Below, piece by piece: positions 36,615 through 49,393 of a stretch of 64,000 bases of DNA. This DNA is from Paulownia fortunei (lineage: Eukaryota; Streptophyta; Magnoliopsida; Lamiales; Paulowniaceae): positions 12,723,632 through 12,787,631 of the forward strand of contig CM033105.1 of the NCBI GenBank assembly GCA_019321725.1. The letters run 5' to 3'. The notes beneath the pieces were generated by a model, which did not search any database, was not told the origin of the DNA, and worked only from the letters and a program-made list of their open reading frames with translations. Numbering within the stretch: the stretch's first letter is position 1; each line of letters opens with the position of its first letter. Both the position numbers and the translations under genes were made by a program.

Positions 36615-37606
36615 GCTGGCCTTGAAGCAAGTATGGCATCCACTTTTCTATGGCTAAAAAGATAGCCAATAATTCATTTTCATACATTGATATGATGAGA
36701 TTTTTAGGCCCCAATGGTTTGCTAATGTGGGCTAAGGGATGCTAGTCTTGCATCAGCACAACCCCTAGTTTAGCATAGCAGACATCAGTGTCTACTACAA
36801 AAGTTTTCTTAAAGACAAGAAACTATAGAGTAGGCTAGGAAATCATAGCTTGTTGCAATGTGTTGAAAGCTTTAGTTGCTTCATTTTGCCACTTAAACTA
36901 ACTGTTCTTTGTTAAGTTAACGAGTAGTTTAGCCATCAGGCCATAATATCTTATGAACTTTCTACAGTATCTATGAGCCCTAAAAAACCTCTTAAAGCTT
37001 TGACTGATTTGGCTGAGGCCATTCCACCATACTTTTTATCTTGTTAGGGTCAACCTCCACGCTTTTGTCACTAATGATATGCCCTAAGTAGTCAATCCAA
37101 TTTTGTCGAGAAGCACATTTGGAGACCTTAGCAAATAGTTGATTTTCTAATAAGAGTTCAAAGACAACTAAGTGCTTCTAATGTTCTGTCATGGCAGGAC
37201 TATAGATGAGGATGTCCTTAAAGAAGACAAGGACAAAGCTTCTTAGGTGGTGTCTAAAGATGTGATCCATTAAAGACTAAAATGTTGTTGGAGTATTGGT
37301 TAAGCCAAAGGGCATGACCTTGAACTTATAAAGACCTAACACAGTTACAAAAGTAGATTTTATTATGTCTAGAATATACAATCCAAATTGGTTGTAACCA
37401 ACCCTTAAATCTATCTTAGAGAACACCTTAGCCTGTTCTAGTCATCCAAGAGTTCATCAGTTAAAGAAATTGGAAAAATATCCTTTATGGTGAAAAAAGT
37501 AAGCTTCCTATAGTCTATGCAAAACCTCCAGGCACCATCATTTTTCTTGAAAAGTAACACAGGGAAAGAGTAAGAGTTATTATTAGGCTATATGATTCCA
37601 TCTTGT
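36615..37606 (-). pseudogene. Chromovirus-like gypsy RT and RNase H
   Basis: Minus strand, from 37606 leftward: FPVLLFKKNDGAWRFCIDYRK-type wording at 37500-37570, TIKDIFPI and DELLD (about 37450), a palm region, then RYYGLMAKLLVNLTK near 36930, FVVDTDVCYAKLGVVLMQD at 36755-36810 and YENELLAIFLAIEKWMPYL at 36630-36690. These are reverse transcriptase and RNase H of a Ty3/gypsy chromovirus, closest in wording to Reina-type elements. Stops are frequent. The frame stops at 37607 where a copia LTR begins, and no continuation is seen elsewhere in the window. Confidence 0.82.
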
Positions 37607-38592
37607 TGTTGAGTTTGCATAACCATGGGACCCCGAATGAAGCAACAATAAAATTTTAACATACATGCATTAAATATGAAATTGGGTGTCTCGGGTTTGT
37701 TATGCTTAGATCAATTATGCATATTAAAAATAATTGATACCCAAAATAAAGTCTAAGGTTAAATGAAATATACATGAACTTATATTGATGATGAAAAGTT
37801 ATATTTTTTTTTCAAAAACTCATCAATCTCCAAACCCTAAGTAATGTTGAATTCACAAAGATCCCCAAGTATTGAACCTCTAAGTTGTATCCATGCCTCG
37901 AATGCCTACTCTCAATTTAGCCTACGTGTAGTTTAGAATTTGATAATTCATATCTAAGAATATGTGAGGGTTTTGGAACAAATGTAAACCACTATTTATT
38001 TTGGGTATTTGATCAATCCTTAATTCAATTGTGTGAAAGAAGAATTGATCAAAAACTAGTAGAAGAAGAAAATAATTTTTCTTCGGTTCTGGTAAAAAAG
38101 TGGTGGTTGAAAATTTGCTAGAATTCTCTATCCATTTTCAGCTACTAGGGGGGCTTTTATAACTCCCAAATGTCCATAGCATGCTAGATTTCCAAATTTC
38201 ACTTAGATTCCAATAGATAGATAAGTCAGTAATCCCTTTCCAAAGTGCAGTTAAATAATAGGAGATTTGCCTATTCATCTAGATAGGTGATATATCATTT
38301 GTTGCCGCTCATTTAATCTCCATAAATATATATGGTCGTGCAATCAGAGAATAAGTCAAAGCACATCATGTAAAGAATGAGATTGCAATGGTACCTCAAG
38401 TTAATGGACTATATCATGAACTACCATAATGATTGGAAACTTTCCATTCAACAATCATATTTCCCTCGGAATTTGTGGAGGGGTTGTTTAGTGTACTTTT
38501 TTTCAACAAGCATCCGCATACATACACTAGTATTATAACATCAGACTCTATGGAATGAGGCACCCTCCTTACGAGCCTGCATCATATGCACA
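37607..38592 (-). mobile_element. Left (3') LTR of second copia element, first part
   Basis: It starts TGTTGAGTTTGCATAACC and runs along the Angela-like LTR family, with the block CACTAGTATTATAACATC near 38525. It is interrupted at 38592 by a solo LTR. The LTR continues at 40885. Confidence 0.75.
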
Positions 38593-40884
38593 TATAATGC
38601 CCAATTCTCTCCTATATAGCCAATAATAAGCATCTTGCATGAATATGCATCTAATCAATATGTATTATTGAATTATGACATACAAATAGAATGATTGCAT
38701 CAACTTGAATAATTGTTATTATATGCTCTAGTTATGCTTTAACATGCATTAGTACATGAAATATGATATCAAACTTTTGTTTCTTGATTTAACATATTCC
38801 TTAAGTGCCTTTTTGCAGTGAAAAGCTCGGTATCTCAATTAAGGAAGATTGATGTGTTGAATGGCCATAAAATGAATTATTCATATTGCTCCATAATTGT
38901 TACATTCTAATGTGATTATTTGCCTAAATATTTGCTTTAAATATGTTACATTTGGCTAAGAACTAAAAGTATGCAAAATGGTGCAATTTGATTGGTTAGT
39001 TGACTAGGTTGTATGAAATCATTTTAAACCGCATTACTCTTGATTATAACACCAAAGCATCAATTTTTGTCATCTCCTTAGCCCATGAATGTAGCTTTTT
39101 CCATGAGAAGACACCATGCATGATGCAACCAATCATCACCCTTCACTTAACTCTCTTTGAAAGGTCAAAAAAATCATTTTCATCCATGTTTCTTGCGAAA
39201 GCACGTAAAAAATGACCAGCCCTTATTCTCCTAAGTTTTTTCCAAATTTCTACACTCTCATACTCACAAAAATTGAATTCAATCCATAAGAATCCATAAA
39301 ACACAAAATAGAACAAGTTTCAACCCTGTTAAGCTTGAAAACTATTGATTTTGAAGCTTAATTCCAACTTAATCAAGGTATATTCTTTTTCAATGTTTCT
39401 TATGATGAATTTGTAGTATCTTGGATGGTTACATGTTTTAGTATATTTTTGCAGGATTGAAAACTTAAGTAGGTTACAGTTGAAGCTAAAACCGAGCTAG
39501 TTAAGCTAGTTTTTAGCAAAATTGATAGTCTTGTAAAATATGCTTAATTTTCTTGTTTCTATTGATCTTGTAATGCTTATATTATGTTTGGAAGTTCCTA
39601 TGAATGATTGAAAATAATATCAATTAGTTTATTTAATTGAATATTACAATCAATTTAAGTTAGAACCGAGTTTACATTATGTTAATTTGAATTGTGTGCA
39701 TGTTTTAGGAGTTGCCCTAATAAATTATGTTTGAATTATTAGTTATGTAATGGCTGCCCTAATGTTTAATGTCTAGAATTAGTAGTAAAATATGGAGTAT
39801 GTATTATTTTTAAGGTTATGTAATTGATATGGAATTGTTTACAAAAGATTGAAAAGTGTATATGATTTTAATTAGAATAAACTAAATGATTTATAAAAAA
39901 AATATTAAATGGTTCATGATTTGATTATGTTAGGCCTTTAACACATCATATCTTCTAAAGAGATTAACTTTTTCACTTAGCACAAAGTGGACTTGAGGTA
40001 AGTTGAAACTTTAATTTGTTGTATCACAAGAATCATATAATGTTGTTTATATTTTAATGTGATTGTCATTATTTGTCAAATGATGTAGTGTTTGATGCAT
40101 TTATGGTTCATGAAGCATGATACTATTAAGAATGTAATGAGATTTTTTTTGGAAAAGGAAGTATGGTATTTGATTAATTGTCGGGTAGACAAGGGAGGGA
40201 TTGGTGGACTCAATAAATGGTGGCAAATACTTGAGGTTGAAAAATTGATATAGAAAAGCCACAATGAATGAGATAGAATACGACTAATACTTGAGGTTGA
40301 AAGACCAAGTATGGAAACCCCGTATTATTTCCCTTAGTGGCCAATCACTATGAACAGGTTTTAAAAACCACGGTTCATCGCTATTAGTTAGGTACCATAG
40401 TTCAAGCGCCCTAAATGATGATTTATGAGTGAAAGTTATTAAGTAGAATAATGCATTTAATGATTTATGAGATGTGCATATATGTTATTTGTTATTGCAT
40501 CAGTTTTACCTTGCTAAGCCTTTAGCTCATTAGATTCATGTGATACAGGTGGAAATGTACAGATTTAGAGCTTGACTGAGTTCTAGAGTGGCCGAACAGA
40601 TATTTGTTCATATGCCATGCTTCGAACTGTTTTGTAGCATATTTTGAAAGCTCTGTTTTGTTTTAAAATAAGCCACTCTGTTATGATTTTATAAACAGAT
40701 ATACTCAGTTTTGATTTATATTTATGTATATGGTGTGTTTAAAACAATTCACGTTCTTTCTCTTATAGCTAAAAATGGAAACTTTTATTAAAATCATAAC
40801 TCTAGTATTAATAAAAAGTTAACATTTATTGACTTAACTGTATCCGTTTGTTAAAGCTCTACAGTTAGGTTAAGGGGTGTTACA
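38593..40884 (+). mobile_element. Solo LTR, family B copy 2
   Basis: 2292 bases from TATAATGCCC to GGGGTGTTACA, flanked by GCACA (38588-38592 and 40885-40889). It is the longer relative of 34581-36614, with some 250 extra bases at about 39485-39735. It lies inside the copia LTR, so it is younger than that element. There are no genes. Both open frames at 39000-39215 and 40076-40264 also appear, weakly, in the other copy. Confidence 0.88.
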
Positions 40885-41144
40885 GCACAAGTCTTGATGG
40901 GCTAGTTGATATTCTATCTTAAGAAACCCTCAACTTGGAACAAGTTTAAGACCACGACCATAAGACATGTTGCATGATCGCCATTCTATGCGTGACCATG
41001 CCCCATAGTCATATGTGATTTAAGAACTTCATCTATTTCAAATAAGATAAAGATTGCCATTAATTAATGCTTAATCAAAATAGATAGTCCATTACAAAAG
41101 TCTTTCAGCAGAAACTAATTGGCTTTTCTAGCACTAGTCTAACA
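40885..41144 (-). mobile_element. Left (3') LTR of second copia element, last part
   Basis: It resumes exactly where 38592 stopped and ends at 41144 with CTAGCACTAGTCTAACA, followed on the minus strand by a polypurine tract (AGGGTAAGTGGGAAAT at 41145-41160). Confidence 0.78.
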
Positions 41145-41160
41145 ATTTCCCACTTACCCT

Positions 41161-43940
41161 ATAATGAAGTACCTATGTATTTAAGGGGCATCTTCTCAAG
41201 ATGAACATCAAACATTCGTTGTGTTAGGGTTTTGGTCAGTAGGTCTGCTATATTTTCTGCTAAGACAACGCTCTCTACTTTGATGTCGCCTCTACAAATG
41301 ATCTCTCAAATCAGATGGTATCGCCTCATGATGTGCTTAGATCTTTTATGAAAACTTATATTCTTAGCTTGCACAATCACCCCATTCTTGTCACAATATA
41401 CATATATTGGATCAACAACTGTTGAAACTACACTCAACTCTTTGATAAAATTCTGCATCCAAACAGCTTCTTTTGCGGCATCACATATCGCAATGTATAC
41501 ATTCTCAGTAGTAGAATCCACAATCGTCTCTTGCTTAGAACTTTTTTAGTTAACCGCACCACTTTGTATAATGAATTCAAGTCTAGACATTGACTTTAAA
41601 ATCATCTACATCAAACTGAAAACTAGAATCACAAATAATAGTTTAGTTTCAGTTCTACATTACCTTAAACCAAGAGCACATTCTTAGTTCTTCGTAAGTA
41701 CTTCAGGATATTCTTTACAGGATCTAGTATTGCTCGCCTAGATTGGATTAATATCTGCTAGTGACACTCAGAGCCTATGCTATATCAAGCTTTATACATA
41801 ACATTGCATATATTATGCTTCCTATGGCGGATGCATAAGGTATGTGAGCTATCTTTTCTCTTTTGTTTAGAGTCTTTGGGGACATAGACTTCAAAAGAGA
41901 AATCCCATGATTGGTTTGGAGGTATCCTCTCTTAGGTTCTTCCATGCTAAAATTTTTTAGCACTTTATCTATGTAATTTATTGGGGTTATCCTAGCAATC
42001 TTCTAGATTTATCTTTATAAATCTTAACCCCAATACAAAGGATGGTTCTCCCAAATCCTTCATGAAAAATTATGTAGACAACCAAGACTTCGTTAATTAC
42101 AACGTTCCTAGATCATTCCTAATGAGTAGAATGTTATCAACGTATAAGACCAAAAACATCACTACACTCCCACTAACCTTCTTGTACACACATGGATCAT
42201 CCATATTCTTAAGGAAGCTAAACGAATTGATCACCTTATCTAGTCGAATGTTCCAACTTTGGGAAGCTTGTTTGAGTCCATAAATGGATCTCTAGAGCTT
42301 GCAAACCTTTTGCTTACTCCCTTTGGATATGAAACCCTTTGGTTTCTTCATATAAATTTCTTTCTCATTATTTTTATTGAGAAAAACAGTTTCTATATCC
42401 ATCTTCCATATATCATAGTGATAATACGCTGATATGGCCAGTAGTATGCTAATAGACTTAAGCATCACAACTGGTGAGAGGGTTTTCACAAAGTCAATCC
42501 TTACTTATGAGTATAGTCCTTCACAATCAATCTAGCCTTATAGGTCACAACCTCCCCATCTACTCAAATCTTTGGTTTGTAGACCCATTTACAGCCAATG
42601 GGAATAATTCACTCTGGAGAGACGCCAAGGTCCAACCTTGTTAGAGTGTATAGAGTCCATTTCGGACTGCATGGCTTCTTGCCACCTTCTAAAATTACTG
42701 TGACATCACATCATCAAGCTTCTTGAATAAGTATCTGAAGGAACATCCTCCTTGTTGTTCTCTAACAAAAGGTCATACCTCTGTCTAGAGATCCTTTCAA
42801 ATCTCCTTGGAGATTGTGTACTTGAAGTGTTATAAGTTAAAGATTCAGTTACTATTGCCTCTTGTGGAAGTGTTTGTGGCTTTTGAATTTATTCAAGCTC
42901 TATCACCTCACCTTTTCTATCCAATAGAAACTTCTTGTATAAGAAAGTGGCATTCCTTGAAATAAATATATTTTGCTTTGTGGGGTCATAGAAATAGTAC
43001 CGAGTGTTTGTCTTTAGGTACCCACAAACTTACATAAGGTGGATCTCGCATCTAACTTATCTCCCACTTGCTACTTTACGTAAGCAGGGCACCCCCATAC
43101 CATGAGGTATTTATAAGAGGGGGCTTTTCCATGCCATATCTTATGTTGCACTTTAGGCACATGCTGAGATCGCACTCTGTTAAGCAAGAATGTTATCGTT
43201 TCTAGGGCATAGCCCCAAAAATAAAAAAGAAAGCTTAGTGAAACTCATCATGGATGAATCATGTCAAGCAAGTTTCGATTCCTTCACTCAACTACCCCAT
43301 TGAGTCGGGCGTACCAGGCAGAGTCTACTAGGAGACATTCCCATTCTCTCTTAGATAATCAATGAACTCACTACTTAAGTACTCTTCTTCTCAATCAGAT
43401 TGAACAATCTTAATACTTAGCCTAATTTGATTCTCTACCTCATACTTGAATTCCTTGAACTTTTTAAAGGCTTTAGACTTGTATCTCATATGATACAAAT
43501 ACCCAAATCTATAAAGATAATGAAGTATTAATAGTTCCCCCGTGCACTAACACTTAGTGTCTACCTACATTTGAGTGGATCAAATCTAGTCTATCAGTAG
43601 CTCACTCCACTTGTCCAACTAGTGGTGATTTAGTCATCTTTCCTTTAAGGCAAGATTCACATGTTAGCATTTCTTTCAAATCCCTAAGGTAAAGAAATTA
43701 TGTCATCTTGTGAATTCTCTTCTTAGAGATATGACCTAATCTTGCATGCCACATGTATGTTGAGGTCTGATTATTCAATTTTCATTTGTTACTTTGTTGA
43801 ATATGTAAGATGAAAATTTGGGGTTGATTAGTACACAAATTATTTGTCAACATTCCCACATATAATAAAGAATAAACAATATAAATGGAACAACTTCCAT
43901 ATTTAATTAAAAAACTAAAACATTCTCTATCCAAAATTAG
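41161..43940 (-). pseudogene. Second Angela-like copia pol (broken)
   Basis: Minus strand. RNase H at 41306-41521 contains AAKEAVWMQNFIKELSVV, then DPIYVYCDKNGVIVQAK and SKHIMRRYHLI. RT thumb at 41775-41963 reads SAIGSIIYAMLCIKLDIA. The RT palm near 42120-42160 reads VLYVDNILLI, where the second aspartate of YVDD is asparagine. The N-terminal RT at 42292-42489 reads MLKSISILLAISAYYHYDIWKMDI. Integrase and gag-pre-integrase remnants run to about 43900. The coding order equals that at 10080-12900. The change in the RT active site and several stops make it inactive. Confidence 0.86.
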
Positions 43941-44770
43941 AGTAGAAATAATGTTCTTAATTAACTTAGGAATGTAAAGATAATTATTTGAAACTATTCT
44001 ATTTGCCTAATGCTAAGTGGACAGTTGTCCCAATAGCTAACACAACTTTTGTTCCATTCCCAACTAAAGGGTTGTCTCTCCTTCACTTAGCTCCTTACTT
44101 CTTGTCATCACTTGCAGGTTATTACATAGATGAGAATGACGATCGGTATCTAATACCAAATAAGCATTATTAGCTGAAATGTTAACTTCAACAAAGAGCA
44201 TGCTAGAACTATGTGGCGAGATATAATGTACTTCTTGCAGTTCCTCCTCCAATGCCCTACTGTAATAGTAGCATTTGTAAAAGCTTTGGACTTTGTTTAA
44301 CCCCACCATCTACCTTCAACTTTTTGTTCTTTTTAGTGGAATGATTCCCCTTTCCATTCTTAGACTTGGTAGTCTTCGATTGGGATAAAGACCTAATAAG
44401 CATAATAGGCTTCACCTTTTTCATGGTGGACTCAACCATCTTCAACATATTAATAAGTTTAGGGAGACTAGTCTCCACCTTGTGCATGTTGAAGTTAACC
44501 ACATAGGAGTCAAATGAATCAAGCAAAGACTGTAAAACCAGATCCAAGTAGAGTTCATTATCCATAATGACTTCCAAGAATTCAAATCTTTCAATGAGGC
44601 CTATCATCTTCAGTCTATGTTCATGTACTAAAAAGACTTCAGCCATACGGCATATGAAAATCATTTTTGAGATAGAGTACTTAGCTTGCATTATGTTTCA
44701 CCATATAACTGTTGTAGGTAAAGCAGGATTTGGCAGCATGGGCATGCCATACCCTTACCCTATCTCTGAA
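43941..44770 (-). pseudogene. Second copia gag and protease remnant
   Basis: The minus-strand frame at 44257-44691 (144 codons) gives the middle of a UBN2-type gag: RMAEVFLVHEHRLKMIGLIE, DNELYLDLVLQSLLDSF, VNFNMHKVETSLPKLINMLK and a basic tail KSKNGKGNHSTKKNKKL. The zinc knuckle that should follow is not readable as C-X2-C. A protease region at 44000-44200 reads in part. The N-terminus of gag is missing to the right, with leader sequence from about 44800. It is the longest open copia gag frame in the window. Confidence 0.82.
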
Positions 44771-45175
44771 ATTCTTTTAACATAGATGCTAACATATAAC
44801 ACCTAGTTTTCACATCTTTGTTAGCTTCTTTATGATGTTTTTAAGGGAGTTATTTCTACAAGTACCGTAGGAACTCTCTTTTGCACACTTCTTATCCTCT
44901 TAAATGTGAGAATCATTCTTGATTTTCAAGTTCAAATAGATTTGATCTTAGTAATATTTTATTATTGTCTAGAATAATTAAAGTGGATCTAAAAGTGATA
45001 TTATCTAAGTGAGGCAGAAAAACCAAGCATCTATTCAACAATATATTCATTTTTAAAATAGTTTTTAATTATTATAAATATTTCTCACTATTTTATTTAA
45101 ATCTCATCACCCTCTAGATAGAGATTTAGGAAATCATATTTTCTAGTGGGGTTAAGGTATAATTAATATTTTACA
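44771..45175 (-). mobile_element. Second copia leader, shortened
   Basis: The leader resembles 13195-13380 (CACTATTTTATTTAAATCTCATCACC), then is cut directly to the LTR start at 45176. The remaining 1.2 kb of leader and the primer-binding site are absent. Confidence 0.65.
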
Positions 45176-45569
45176 TGTTGGGTTCACAAAACCATGAGAC
45201 CCAAAACAAACTGGAGGATAAAAAATTAAACATGCATCACTAGTGTCTCCACACCAATACCTATGGAACGAGGCATCCTTCTTTCGAACCTGCATCGTAT
45301 GCACAAGTCTCAATGGGATCAATGATGTCCCATCTCATTGATCCTTAACTTGGAACATTTTAAAATCACAGCCTTAGAGGCATATTCCACGATCATCATC
45401 ATATGCGTAACCATGCCCCATAGCTATCTGTGATCTAAGTACTTTATCTAATTCTTATGATGAATTTAAGATAACGATTGCCATTTAAATGATATTAATA
45501 TAAATAAGAATAATTCACAAGAGTATAAGAACGGCCAAAACAATTGGCACGCCGGACACTACTCTAACA
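45176..45569 (-). mobile_element. Right (5') LTR of second copia element, internally deleted
   Basis: TGTTGGGTTCAC start and GACACTACTCTAACA end, but only 394 bases instead of about 1.9 kb. After about 65 bases it jumps to the last part of the LTR. Both true ends are kept. Confidence 0.75.
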
Positions 45570-47395
45570 GTTACTAGTAAGCTTATACGGTTTATTCAAT
45601 TTTATCTAGATATTTCAAAAGTATATATCGGTAAATTGCATATTTGGAACATTGAACATAAGATACTATGATTGAAATGTGATATTGTAATTCTCATTCA
45701 TGTATAAGATTATAAAATTTTTAATATGGACAATTATTTAAGAATCGGGTGACATTTAGGTAAGAAATTAAATGAACGACTAGGAAATTAGCTTGTTAAT
45801 TGTCTATGGGATCTTGTGGTAATTGAAACATTATGCAATAAAATTAATAAATAGTAAGATACATTTGATCTAGGCTTGGAAGATGGGTGAAATGTTATAT
45901 TTATACCACAACTTGTCACATCAAGCTTGCTACCAAGCTTAAGCTAGCAACTAAAGTGCCACCTCAAGCTTTATTTCACTCTAGCTATTAACCCACGGTC
46001 CTCATCCATTTTTCAGTCATTTTCAAGGTCCAAACTCATGTCAAAATCTCTTTAAGTTGGTCCTGAGTATCCAAATGATAGAAAAGGGCAAATGAAGTGA
46101 AAAGGAGTAGTAATTACGAGTAGAAGCTAAATCTGGCATTGGTGAGGTTCATCTACAGTTTTGACATCAATTTTTTTATAATATTTGAGGGCTTTTTCTT
46201 AAGATTCTTATCTTTTTCATGATGATGTTAGAGGTTATTTATAGGATTACTATGCATAAAAGAATGATTTGTGTATGCAAACACAGTACAACTGCCAAGG
46301 GACAAAATCTGTGTATATATTAATTTCTAGTTTATTGAGCTTGAAATATGCAAGAAACCTTGCGTAAATCCTATATTTATCATCATGAACATGTTTAATA
46401 GGAATTACGATTATGTATATAGATTTAGATAGATTAGGAATTAAAATATGGCATGATAATTAAAGAGATGATCAAAATTATCACCATTGAATTTTAGATT
46501 ATGTCATGTATGAAGGGGACTGGTTTTATAGCAATAAATCCATTAGTTTTGAAAATACTATAACCTGGTTGTCTCTTTGTATATTTTATCTAAGTGTGGT
46601 ATCAATTTAGGAGTGATTGAATATACTTAAGGGTGCTAAAACTATTAATGTCATGAAGTACGCAAAACTATCACGGTAGGAAAAATTTGTTTCAGTATAC
46701 TGTGAAGGCAGCTGAACTTGGGAAGCTACATCCATGATTTTTAGCCATTCTATGATATGTTTAAATTTTTTTTGATGCTATCTAATTGTGATAAAAATTA
46801 GGGAGTGAATAATATATCTAAGGGTGTCAAAATCATCATACAAATTAATGTGGTAACAAGAAAATGGGGAGTTGTGAATCTGTCCCATTTGGTTCATTGA
46901 CATGTTTCAACATAGATGTTGTGCATTTGATCCCTAACATTTAGGGGGATATAAGAGTTATAATACATCAATTATGTGAGCTTATTATACATTTAATATG
47001 TGGAACAAAGGTGTGTAGAAGGTTGAATTTAGTTATAGTTTTTAAGTGGTGAGGTTGTTTAGTTAAATTGAGATTCACGATCTTTATACTACTTTAGGTT
47101 TAATGAACTTATTAATTGAGGATGGTGATTGATACCTTGTATCTTTACATATTTTTTCACATCTAGGATTGGGGAGTAATATTTAATAAACCTAGACGTA
47201 ACACACAATCGATTATTTGATACATGTGATGCGTGAGAATGATGAGACAAAATATTTGTTGTTGCATTGAACATCTCATTCATTAGCATTTTTATGTGCA
47301 TGCATAATACATGAACATTATTGAGATATTTCACGCACGTTATGATTTTTAGAACAAAAATATTTTGTTAGCCACTACTAGTGCACTGATGCATG
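45570..47395 (+). mobile_element. Family A LTR copy 3, left part (truncated)
   Basis: The reverse complement of the family seen at 20269 and 25654 begins here at GTTACTAGTAAGCTTATA, about 280 bases inside the LTR, so its start is missing next to the copia LTR end. It is alignable throughout, including the block with GTTCATTGACATGTTTCAAC near 46890. It is interrupted by another LTR at 47396. Confidence 0.8.
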
Positions 47396-49393
47396 TGATA
47401 AGTGCATTTTTTTACATATTTTGTATCAGTTCTTCTATGTCTTCCTTGACTTTTTCTTGTTAATAATAGATTTTTATTAATATTTTGTATGTGTTAGGAG
47501 CTTGGAAATGAAGAGATCAAAAATGAGCCAAAATAAAGTTGAAACAAGCATTCTTAGGCCAAATTTTACTAACACGGTGCCACTGTGCCAGTTTTTATTT
47601 TTTGAGCATAACTTTTGAATATAAATCCCTATTGACCTAATTCTTAGCTCATTGGAAATATACATGATAGATTTATAATTTTTATGTTGAAAACTTGTTC
47701 CAATTCAATTGATTTCAAAGAGAAACATTCGATTAAAAGTTAAAAGTGCACTGAAACTTCTAGATATGACAGTATTTATATTTTTAGCATAATATTATCC
47801 ACAAATATGATATTGATCTGATTCAAGTGTCTAAAGAAAGGTAAGAGATACAGATATAATTGTTATGAATATACTAAAAGCTAACTCATCATATAAAGAG
47901 GTCAAAAACTAATTCAAAAAGGCTCAATAGTGTCAGAATACTGAACTGAAGGAACAAAAATAGCAGCAACAGCACCTAAGTGCCAAAACAGGGTACCTAG
48001 GCACCAAATAAAATAGAGAGCACAGTGCCTAAGTGTCAAAACAGGGGGCTTAGGCACCATTCGTGTGACAAAATTGATGTTTTTGCTTGGAGTGGTGACA
48101 TGTGGTGACCCTTTATACCTTTGGGCACATGTTTATGATATCTATACACTAGATACATACATCACACCACACACATTACATAATTTACAACATACATTAC
48201 TCATTTTACACCAAATACACTACATACCTTATACAATTATACCAAACACACAATACACTTTACACCAAATCACATCGCCATCTCACACTTTATAAAAAGA
48301 CACTATCCTCTCAACACACACACACCAATTTTTAGATTCACTCATGCTGTAGAATTAATACACACCTTTGGAAAACAATCTTGGGGGTCTTGGGGCATAA
48401 AAAAAGACAAAGTAGAAGAGGCTTGGAGGAGGAGACGTCCATAAACCACCATCAACGTCAACTATCTTCTTTAACCAATAAGTTTCTTTGATCCCAATGT
48501 TATTAATTTTAATTTTCTTGTCATTTTTTATCATGTTAGGCTAAACTTCCTTCTTAGTTGAGGGTGATTTCAAAGCCCTATATATGGGTTCTTGTAATTG
48601 AAGTTGTTTATGTTTTTCTATACTTAATATCTTATGGGTAATTTCTTGTTTTGTTTGGGTGCACAACCAAATTAGGTTTGAGAACTCCCTATAACTAGAT
48701 TAGAGTTTTTAGATCCGTAATTTTCTTGAATTTCTAATCATGTGTAGTAAATTATAATTAATAATTTTGGGATATTTTTGTTAATTGCAATGGAAAACAT
48801 AACCTAAGTTAAATGACACGAGTTTGTGTGGTTGTTGCTTAGATCAATCTATCTTTCTTATTTTAATGCATCCATTGAATTAAATCTAGAGAGCTTATTC
48901 TAGGTTGTTTGATGGATAGGGAATTTGATAGACAACTTGTTCTACCTAACAAATAACTAAGGAAAGATTGAAGTAATAGAGTTTGTTATTACCTACAGTT
49001 GATAATTTCAATGACAAGTTGTTCATAATATTGATATGAAATTACAATTCATTGTCTAGTGGCGGTGAAGGAAACCTCAACTAACTTTAATTGATTGTTT
49101 CTTGTTGTTTGTTTTTGATTGCTTTATATTTTAATTAGTTTTAATTTTTGCGATTTAGTTACTCAATTCAATCCCCCTAACCATTAGTTGTTTATTTCTA
49201 AAGCTTTTTTGTTGAAGTCTTAGTTTTAGGTTAGTAATTTTGAAGTTAAAATTCTTAGTTAGTTGAGTCGATAGTAAATTAGTTAGCTTTGATCATTGTG
49301 GGATCAACTCTTACTCGCTTTATACTCATTAAAAAATTATTCAAAAGTAAAGTTTAAATTTGGTAGGCCTACGACAACCGACCAACATGCGAG
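47396..49393 (+). mobile_element. LTR inserted in family A copy 3
   Basis: Starts TGATAAGTGCATTTTTTTAC. The start resembles the sequence at 63026 (TGATAAGTGCATATTTTG, then TTATTAATATTTTGTGT). There is no protein. The word GCATG occurs just before it (47391-47395) and again at 49394-49398, and fits a target duplication because the family A sequence reads through as ...TGATGCATGCTTATG. With that right end the LTR would finish ...CATGCGAG, which is not a canonical CA. Ends at CCAACA (49387) are an alternative. CA-rich low-complexity sequence lies at 48150-48330. Confidence 0.65.
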
